DNA of 20,884 nt. It comes from Micrococcales bacterium. Lineage in GTDB: Bacteria > Actinomycetota > Actinomycetes > Actinomycetales > Microbacteriaceae. Each line of letters starts with the position of its first letter. Position 1 is the first letter of the stretch. The position numbers and the translations under genes were made by a program. Positions 15,810-20,884 of the stretch are shown here, piece by piece. The stretch spans positions 1 through 20,884 of the forward strand of contig CANESN010000004.1 of the NCBI GenBank assembly GCA_947441105.1, read 5' to 3'. The notes under the pieces were generated by a model. It was not told where the DNA came from. It searched no databases and saw only the letters and a program-made list of their open reading frames with translations.

Positions 15810-16925
15810 ATGAATCAGGTTGAAATTGGTCGCGGCAAGGATGCCCGCAGGGCATTTTCTTTCGACGACATCGCGGTAGTGCCGACTCGCCGAACTCGCG
15901 ACCCGGAGGACGTTTCTACCACCTGGGCGATCGACGCTTACAAGTTCGATCTTCCGGTTGTAGCAGCCCCAATGGACTCGGCCATGAGCCCGGCCACCGT
16001 AATTGCTCTTGGCAAGCTAGGTGGTCTCGGTGTTTTGGATCTTGAGGGACTTTGGACTCGCTACGAAGACCCAACTCAGCAGCTTGAGGAAATTGCAAAC
16101 GCCAAAGAGGCAGATGCCACGGCAGTGCTGCAGCGCATCTATGCCCAGCCAATTCAGCCGGAGCTAATCACCGCTCGCCTGGCAGAGATTCGCGCAGCCG
16201 GCGTCACCGTTGCCGGAGCGCTTTCCCCGCAGCGCACCCAGGAGTTCTCGAGTGTCGTGCTCAAGGCCGGTGTTGAGATGTTCGTGATTCGCGGAAACAC
16301 AGTTTCTGCAGAGCACGTCTCCAAGAATCAGGAACCGCTGAACCTTAAAGAGTTCATCTACAAACTAGATGTTCCTGTCATGGTCGGTGGCGCTGCAAGC
16401 TACAAGGCTGCGCTGCACCTGATGCGCACCGGCGCAGCCGGTGTGCTAGTTGGTTTTGGTGGCGGTGCTGCCTCGTCAACTCGCAAGATTTTGGGCATTC
16501 ACGCTCCAATGGCAACCGCGGTTGCTGATGTTGCAGCTGCCCGACGTGACTACATGGACGAATCAGGTGGGCGCTATGTTCACGTGATCGCAGACGGTGG
16601 CCTTGGCACCTCTGGAGATATCGTGAAGGCAATTGCCTGTGGTGCGGATGCCGTGATGCTTGGAACCGTTTTGGCGCGATCTGCTGAGGCACCTGGACAC
16701 GGTTGGCACTGGGGTCAAGAAGCAGTTAGCGAGAAGCTACCGAGGGGCAACCGAGTGTGGGTTGGCTCACACGCTCCGATGGAGAACATTTTGCTTGGAC
16801 CTGCCGATAACGCCGAGGGCACCAGCAACCTAATTGGAGCACTTCGCCGCTCGATGGCAAGCACTGGATATTCCGATCTCAAGGAATTCCAGCGCGTGGA
16901 CGTCGTCGTCAACCAGTACCAGTAA
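15810..16925 (+). CDS. guaB3: GuaB3 family IMP dehydrogenase-related protein
   Basis: 371 residues, an IMPDH/GMP-reductase-fold barrel without CBS domains, clearly of the GuaB3 group (FSFDDIAVVPTRRTRDPEDV, LPVVAAPMDSAMSP, ARRDYMDESGGRYVHVIADG, GADAVMLGTVLA). In the loop that holds the catalytic Cys in GuaB (GPGSICTTR), this protein reads VGFGGGAASSTR (214-225), which puts Ser222 in the Cys position. Actinobacterial GuaB3 has, to my knowledge, no proven reaction. TAGGAGG across the guaB stop is the ribosome site, and the gap to guaB is 9 nt, so the two are co-translated neighbours. Confidence 0.93.
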   Translation: MNQVEIGRGKDARRAFSFDDIAVVPTRRTRDPEDVSTTWAIDAYKFDLPVVAAPMDSAMSPATVIALGKLGGLGVLDLEGLWTRYEDPTQQLEEIANAKEADATAVLQRIYAQPIQPELITARLAEIRAAGVTVAGALSPQRTQEFSSVVLKAGVEMFVIRGNTVSAEHVSKNQEPLNLKEFIYKLDVPVMVGGAASYKAALHLMRTGAAGVLVGFGGGAASSTRKILGIHAPMATAVADVAAARRDYMDESGGRYVHVIADGGLGTSGDIVKAIACGADAVMLGTVLARSAEAPGHGWHWGQEAVSEKLPRGNRVWVGSHAPMENILLGPADNAEGTSNLIGALRRSMASTGYSDLKEFQRVDVVVNQYQ

Positions 16926-17669
16926 ATGAGACAGCCCAGTTTTTGGGAGGTTGCCCGCAGGCCCAAGTGGATCGCGGGATTACTGATCGCAATGCTCACC
17001 GCAGCAGCATTCGCTTTTGCAATGCAGTGGCAACTTTCTCGAACCTTCAATACTGTCGGCGTGAGCGTCGAAGAGGCTGCCCCTAGGCCACTGGCGGATT
17101 TGATTGCACCAAACACTCCGATTGACAAACCGGTCTATGACCGGCTTGCCACCTTCACGGCAACAATCGATCCGCAGAACTCCCACATCATCGGTGGTCG
17201 CTTGCAGCTTGAGCCAGATGGTTCGACCAGAGACGGTTATTGGCTAATAACAAACTCTTTAGTTCAAGATGCATCGCTAACCCTGGCGATTGGATTCTCG
17301 GAAGATTTAGCTGCGGTCAAATCTGCGCAGCAGAAACTTGAGAACATCGAGATTTCGGCAGTGGGATATATCGAACCAAGCGAGCCGGTCAAAAGATCAA
17401 GCGATGCCGATTTTGATTCGGTAGCGCTTGGCCAGCTGGTCAATGTTTATTCGCAAATTCCGATTGCCTCGTATCCTGCGTATTTGATTTTGCAGTCCGG
17501 AATTGAGCACGATCTTGAACCAATCACGATTGGCATAAGGCAGCAGGAAGTCGAAATTAACTGGCTCACTGCTTTTTACGCGGTGGAGTGGGCATTCTTT
17601 GCACTTGCCGCTTTTTACCTCTGGTGGCGTCTGGTGATGGACCAGCGCGCCAGGGAATCTAATGACTAA
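16926..17669 (+). CDS. SURF1-family cytochrome oxidase assembly protein
   Basis: 247 residues, membrane-bound, expected to assist insertion of heme into cytochrome c oxidase. Membrane segment 1 (about 16-33) runs RPKWIAGLLIAMLTAAAFAF and is followed by MQWQLSR, the SURF1 W-x-L-x-R feature. An extracytoplasmic domain has IGGRLQLEPDG and GYWLITNSLV. The C-terminal segment NWLTAFYAVEWAFFALAAFY carries the family's typical aromatic membrane helix. It begins at once after the guaB3 stop. No oxidase genes are in the window. Confidence 0.85.
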   Translation: MRQPSFWEVARRPKWIAGLLIAMLTAAAFAFAMQWQLSRTFNTVGVSVEEAAPRPLADLIAPNTPIDKPVYDRLATFTATIDPQNSHIIGGRLQLEPDGSTRDGYWLITNSLVQDASLTLAIGFSEDLAAVKSAQQKLENIEISAVGYIEPSEPVKRSSDADFDSVALGQLVNVYSQIPIASYPAYLILQSGIEHDLEPITIGIRQQEVEINWLTAFYAVEWAFFALAAFYLWWRLVMDQRARESND

Positions 17670-17741
17670 GGTTTGCAAGACCCGAATTAGCGGGGTAATT
17701 CTTGTTATTCTCGAACGATAACCAGGAGGTAAGTCGCATCG

Positions 17742-18005
17742 ATGATCACCACGACCGTAACCATTGAGGATCCAATCGGCTTGCACGCTAGACCAGCAGG
17801 TCAAATTGTGAAGCTAGTCAAGGAGTCCGGACTTACCGTTCGCATGGGCAAGGCAGGCGAGGATCTAGTGCTCGCCAACTCACCGCTACGCATGATGGCT
17901 CTAAAAGCCAAAACTGGTGAGCAGATGGTTGTCGAGGTAGAAACCGACGACCAGGCTGTCGCAGATGCACTTTTTGCCCAGATTAAAGATTTCTTGAAGG
18001 GCTAG
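17742..18005 (+). CDS. ptsH: Phosphocarrier protein HPr
   Basis: HPr carries phosphate from enzyme I to the sugar-specific EIIA domains of the phosphotransferase system. 87 residues. The active-site motif is PIGLHARPA with His15. NSPLRMMALKA (46-56) has Ser47 in the place of the regulatory Ser46. AGGAGGT (17724-17730) lies 11 nt before the ATG, rather far. The 72-base gap after SURF1 holds no clear promoter or terminator. The stop shares its last base with the ptsI start codon. Confidence 0.95.
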   Translation: MITTTVTIEDPIGLHARPAGQIVKLVKESGLTVRMGKAGEDLVLANSPLRMMALKAKTGEQMVVEVETDDQAVADALFAQIKDFLKG

Positions 18006-19636
18006 TGGTGACGCTAGCTTCCGGAACAATCCTTACTGGCTTAGGCGTTGGCCTAAATGCCGTTCGCGGCGAAGTCTTTCGCGTAAAGCCTCAGGCAACA
18101 CTGCCGGGACCCGCCAAGCACGCTGGCGATGCAGCGGGTGAAAAGGAAACCCTCCGGGGAGCAATCCACCACGTTGCTGGATACCTAGACGAGCTGTCGG
18201 TTAAAGCGGGTGAGACCAGCGCGGAGATTTTCGAGGCCCTGAAAATGCTTTTGGAAGATGAAGATTTATTTGAAACCGCGATTGCCGAAATCGAATCCGG
18301 TTGGAATGCTGCCACCGCATTTATTGTCGCAGTTGATTCACTGGATGCAATTTTTGCCGGCGATGCCGCCTTCGAAGAGCGCTTGGTTGACCTAAAGGAT
18401 CTAGCTAGAAGAGTTGCCGCTCATATCTCTGGCATTCACATGGGCCTAGATCTTCCAACCACTGGGTCTTACGTAATAGTGGGCGATGACTTTTCTCCAG
18501 CTGATACCGCGCAGTTCACAGATGCTGTTGTAGGTGTTGTGACCATCAAGGGTGGACCAACCTCTCACACCGCAATCATTTGCCGTTCCAGATCAATCCC
18601 AGCGCTAGTCTGCTGCCCCCAGGCGGTTGACCTTGTCGACGGCATGCAGGTTTTGGTTGATCCGGTCGGCGACCGCGTGGTTGTCGGTGGCGATGCCTCG
18701 ATGGCAACCAAGGCAATCAGCTTTGTGGCAAAGAGCTTGGACCCGATCATTCCGGTGCGCGCAAACATCGGCTCGCTAGAGGACTCCATACAGGCAGCGA
18801 CCACCGCTGCCAATGGCGTGGGACTATTCCGCACCGAGCTGCTTTATCTGTCCGAGACCACCATGCCACCGGCTACCAAGCAGGCAAAGTCTTATGCCGA
18901 GATTTTAAAGGCAGCGCCCGAGGGACCGATTGTTGTCCGCACCATCGATGCCGGTAGCGATAAGCCGGTGCCGTTTTTAGACATGCCTCACGAGGAAAAC
19001 CCAGCCCTTGGTATTCGTGGTTTCCGCCTAATTCAAGACCACCGTCAGTTCCTAATCGATCAGCTGGAATCTTTGGAGGTTGCTCGCAAAGAAACCGGCC
19101 GCGAGGTTTGGGTAATGGCACCAATGATTGCCACCGCATCCGAAGCAATTGAGTTTGCCGAGCTAGCCAGAGGCTCAGGTGACTACAAGGTCGGCATCAT
19201 GGTTGAGACTCCGGCCATTGCAATGGCGCTAGCAGATTTAGCCGGCAAGCTTGATTTCATCTCGGTGGGCACTAACGACCTATCGCAGTATTTGTTTGCC
19301 GCTGACCGCATGAATGCCGGCCTGGGAGCACTACTGAACCCCTGGCAACCGGCATTGGTTCGAATGCTGCAGGTGATCGCGAGTGAGTCAGAGAAAGCTG
19401 GAATTTCTTCCGGTGTTTGTGGTGAATCGGCATCTGACCCAGCGTTTGCTGTTGTGTTGGCTGGTTTGGGTTTCAACTCTGTTTCTGCATCAAGGAGCCA
19501 GGTAGGTGCGGTTAGGTCAGCGCTATCCGCGGTGACTTTAGAGCAAGCACAAGAGGTTGCGAAGGTCGCACTCGCGGCCACCACGGCTGATCAGTGCAAG
19601 TCTGCTGTTCTGGACGCATTAGCCACCCTTGCCTAA
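18005..19636 (+). CDS. ptsI: Phosphoenolpyruvate-protein phosphotransferase (PTS enzyme I)
   Basis: Enzyme I takes phosphate from PEP and passes it to HPr. 543 residues, slightly short of the usual 555-575. The phosphohistidine site is KGGPTSHTAIICRSRSIPA with His188. The PEP-binding barrel shows VGLFRTELLYL, PALGIRGFRL, GIMVETPAIAM, DFISVGTNDLSQY, and the catalytic-Cys motif GVCGESASDP. The N-terminus (GLGVGLNAVRGEVF) departs from the usual GIxxSPGxAxG. Two GTG codons in a row (18005, 18008) could start it; the first overlaps the ptsH stop by one base. No EII genes are in the window. Confidence 0.95.
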   Translation: MVTLASGTILTGLGVGLNAVRGEVFRVKPQATLPGPAKHAGDAAGEKETLRGAIHHVAGYLDELSVKAGETSAEIFEALKMLLEDEDLFETAIAEIESGWNAATAFIVAVDSLDAIFAGDAAFEERLVDLKDLARRVAAHISGIHMGLDLPTTGSYVIVGDDFSPADTAQFTDAVVGVVTIKGGPTSHTAIICRSRSIPALVCCPQAVDLVDGMQVLVDPVGDRVVVGGDASMATKAISFVAKSLDPIIPVRANIGSLEDSIQAATTAANGVGLFRTELLYLSETTMPPATKQAKSYAEILKAAPEGPIVVRTIDAGSDKPVPFLDMPHEENPALGIRGFRLIQDHRQFLIDQLESLEVARKETGREVWVMAPMIATASEAIEFAELARGSGDYKVGIMVETPAIAMALADLAGKLDFISVGTNDLSQYLFAADRMNAGLGALLNPWQPALVRMLQVIASESEKAGISSGVCGESASDPAFAVVLAGLGFNSVSASRSQVGAVRSALSAVTLEQAQEVAKVALAATTADQCKSAVLDALATLA

Positions 19637-19650
19637 AGTAAACTTCATTT

Positions 19651-20088
19651 ATGACAGGCCCTGCCGCTTCCCAAATTGAGCAAGTAAAAAAGGTTCTAAA
19701 ACTCTTTACTGCATCCAGCTACATCACTGGAACGTTTCTGTTGCTTCTGATGATCACCTGGGGAATTCGCCGCCTGCCATTTCTAGGTTTTGACCTTTGG
19801 CTGTTCGGCCCTAACGGGTTTATCACTTTCGAGCAGTACGGAATTGAGGGTGAGGGGTTGCCGGAGGTAGGGGTAAACCTAACGGTTGCAATCCTTATCG
19901 TTCACGGCTGGTTATATGTGCTGTATCTGTTTGCCGATTTCAGACTCTGGACTTTGATGCGCTGGTCGTTCTTTAGGTTCTTGATCATTGCTGCCGGTGG
20001 CGTTGTGCCACTGCTTAGCTTTTTCACCGAGTCCTACTACGCCAAGCTAGCCCGCAAGCAACTCAGCGAAATTGAAGGTCAAAAATGA
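19651..20088 (+). CDS. DUF3817-type membrane protein
   Basis: 145 residues with about three hydrophobic segments (about 22-36, 75-93, 108-124), a soluble loop [15 protein letters not shown], and FHG-like [22 protein letters not shown], typical of the DUF3817 family that often precedes guaA in actinobacteria. Its function is unknown. There is no Shine-Dalgarno; TAAACT (19639-19644) ends 6 nt before the ATG, so a leaderless start is possible. The stop overlaps the guaA start as ATGA. Confidence 0.85.
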   Translation: MTGPAASQIEQVKKVLKLFTASSYITGTFLLLLMITWGIRRLPFLGFDLWLFGPNGFITFEQYGIEGEGLPEVGVNLTVAILIVHGWLYVLYLFADFRLWTLMRWSFFRFLIIAAGGVVPLLSFFTESYYAKLARKQLSEIEGQK

Positions 20089-20884
20089 AGCCGGTGCTAG
20101 TTGTTGATTTCGGTGCTCAGTACGCACAGTTGATTGCAAGACGAGTTCGCGAAGCAAATATCTACTCCGAGATTGTGCACCACAACATCACCGCAAGCGA
20201 GGTGGCTTCCAAGAACCCGGCAGCAATTATTCTCTCCGGTGGTCCATCGAGTGTTTACGAGGAGAACTCCCCTCAGCTAGATCCAGCGATTCTCAAACTA
20301 GGCATTCCGGTGTTGGGAATTTGCTACGGCTTCCAGGTCCTAGCCCAGGCACTTGGTGGTCGGGTGGATAAGACCGGAAAGCGCGAGTATGGCGCGACTC
20401 AGCTGAACCTAAACAGTTCAGGTGTCTTGCTCGGCAACCAGCCAATGCAGCAAATCTGCTGGATGAGCCACGGTGACCAGGTGATGGTTGCACCGGAGGG
20501 CTTTGATGTTTTGGCATCCACCGATACAACCCCGGTTGCAGCATTTGAATCCAAATCTCAGCGAATCTATGGCGTGCAGTGGCACCCAGAGGTCAAGCAC
20601 TCCGAGCAGGGTCAGAATGTCCTGACCAACTTCCTCTATCAAGGCGCTGGCATTGAGCCAACTTGGAATTCCGGCAATGTGATTGCCGAGCAAATCGAAA
20701 AGATTCGCGCTCAGGTTGGAGACGCCAGAGTAATTTGCGGTCTATCCGGTGGAGTCGACTCAGCGGTTGCCGCAGCGCTAGTTCACAAGGCGGTTGGCGA
20801 TCAACTAACCGCGGTGTTTGTGGATCACGGTCTATTGCGTAAGGGTGAGCGCGAGCAGGTGGAGCGCGACTATGTGGCAGCCAC
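20085..20884 (+). CDS. guaA: GMP synthase (glutamine-hydrolysing), 3'-truncated by window edge
   Basis: GuaA converts XMP to GMP using glutamine and ATP. About 266 of roughly 520 residues are visible. The class I glutamine amidotransferase domain comes first: [28 protein letters not shown], the nucleophile Cys80 in GICYGFQ, and His167/Glu169 in QWHPEV. The ATP-pyrophosphatase domain then begins with the P-loop [11 protein letters not shown] (220-230) and [10 protein letters not shown]. The ATG at 20085 overlaps the DUF3817 stop by 4 bases (ATGA), so translation is likely coupled. It completes the IMP-to-GMP route started by guaB. Confidence 0.97.
   Translation, partial: MKPVLVVDFGAQYAQLIARRVREANIYSEIVHHNITASEVASKNPAAIILSGGPSSVYEENSPQLDPAILKLGIPVLGICYGFQVLAQALGGRVDKTGKREYGATQLNLNSSGVLLGNQPMQQICWMSHGDQVMVAPEGFDVLASTDTTPVAAFESKSQRIYGVQWHPEVKHSEQGQNVLTNFLYQGAGIEPTWNSGNVIAEQIEKIRAQVGDARVICGLSGGVDSAVAAALVHKAVGDQLTAVFVDHGLLRKGEREQVERDYVAA

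Overview
The window looks like a chromosomal segment of an actinobacterium of the family Microbacteriaceae. The evidence is the gene order (glmS-acpS-alr-tsaE-tsaB-rimI-tsaD; guaB-guaB3-SURF1 ... DUF3817-guaA), the many GTG and TTG starts, the CIRCE-controlled groES and the actinobacterial protein types. Base composition by eye is only moderately GC-rich, which would suit a streamlined freshwater member of the Aquiluna/Rhodoluna kind rather than a high-GC soil relative; that placement is inference. Both ends cut a gene: glmS (5' part missing) and guaA (3' part missing). I found no rRNA, tRNA, CRISPR array, insertion sequence, integrase or phage gene.

Layout. (1) 2-5364, plus strand: a tightly packed run of cell-envelope precursor genes (glmS, acpS, alr) followed by the tRNA t6A modification genes tsaE and tsaB and a single gene joining RimI to TsaD. 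(2) 5439-7421: a small DUF4190 membrane protein, a minus-strand methyltransferase with a THUMP-like tail, and groES under two CIRCE operators with a strong terminator after it. (3) 7484-8395: a RarD-type EamA permease. (4) 8646-14082: a branched-chain amino acid (HAAT-family) ABC transporter in two convergent units. The binding protein lipoprotein is on the plus strand; livH-livM-livG-livF and a small glycine-rich membrane peptide are on the minus strand. One perfect 16-bp hairpin can terminate both units. (5) 14295-20884, plus strand: guanine nucleotide synthesis (guaB, guaB3, guaA) interleaved with SURF1, ptsH, ptsI and a DUF3817 membrane protein.

Most of the window is ordinary core genome, and I see no clear undescribed system. 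The points most worth a second look are: the secreted domain joined to the LivH permease; the RimI-TsaD fusion; a GuaB3 protein whose loop has serine in place of the catalytic cysteine; the tandem CIRCE arrangement overlapping a promoter; a 9-base word repeated three times in front of the two liv units; and the structured leader of the binding-protein gene.
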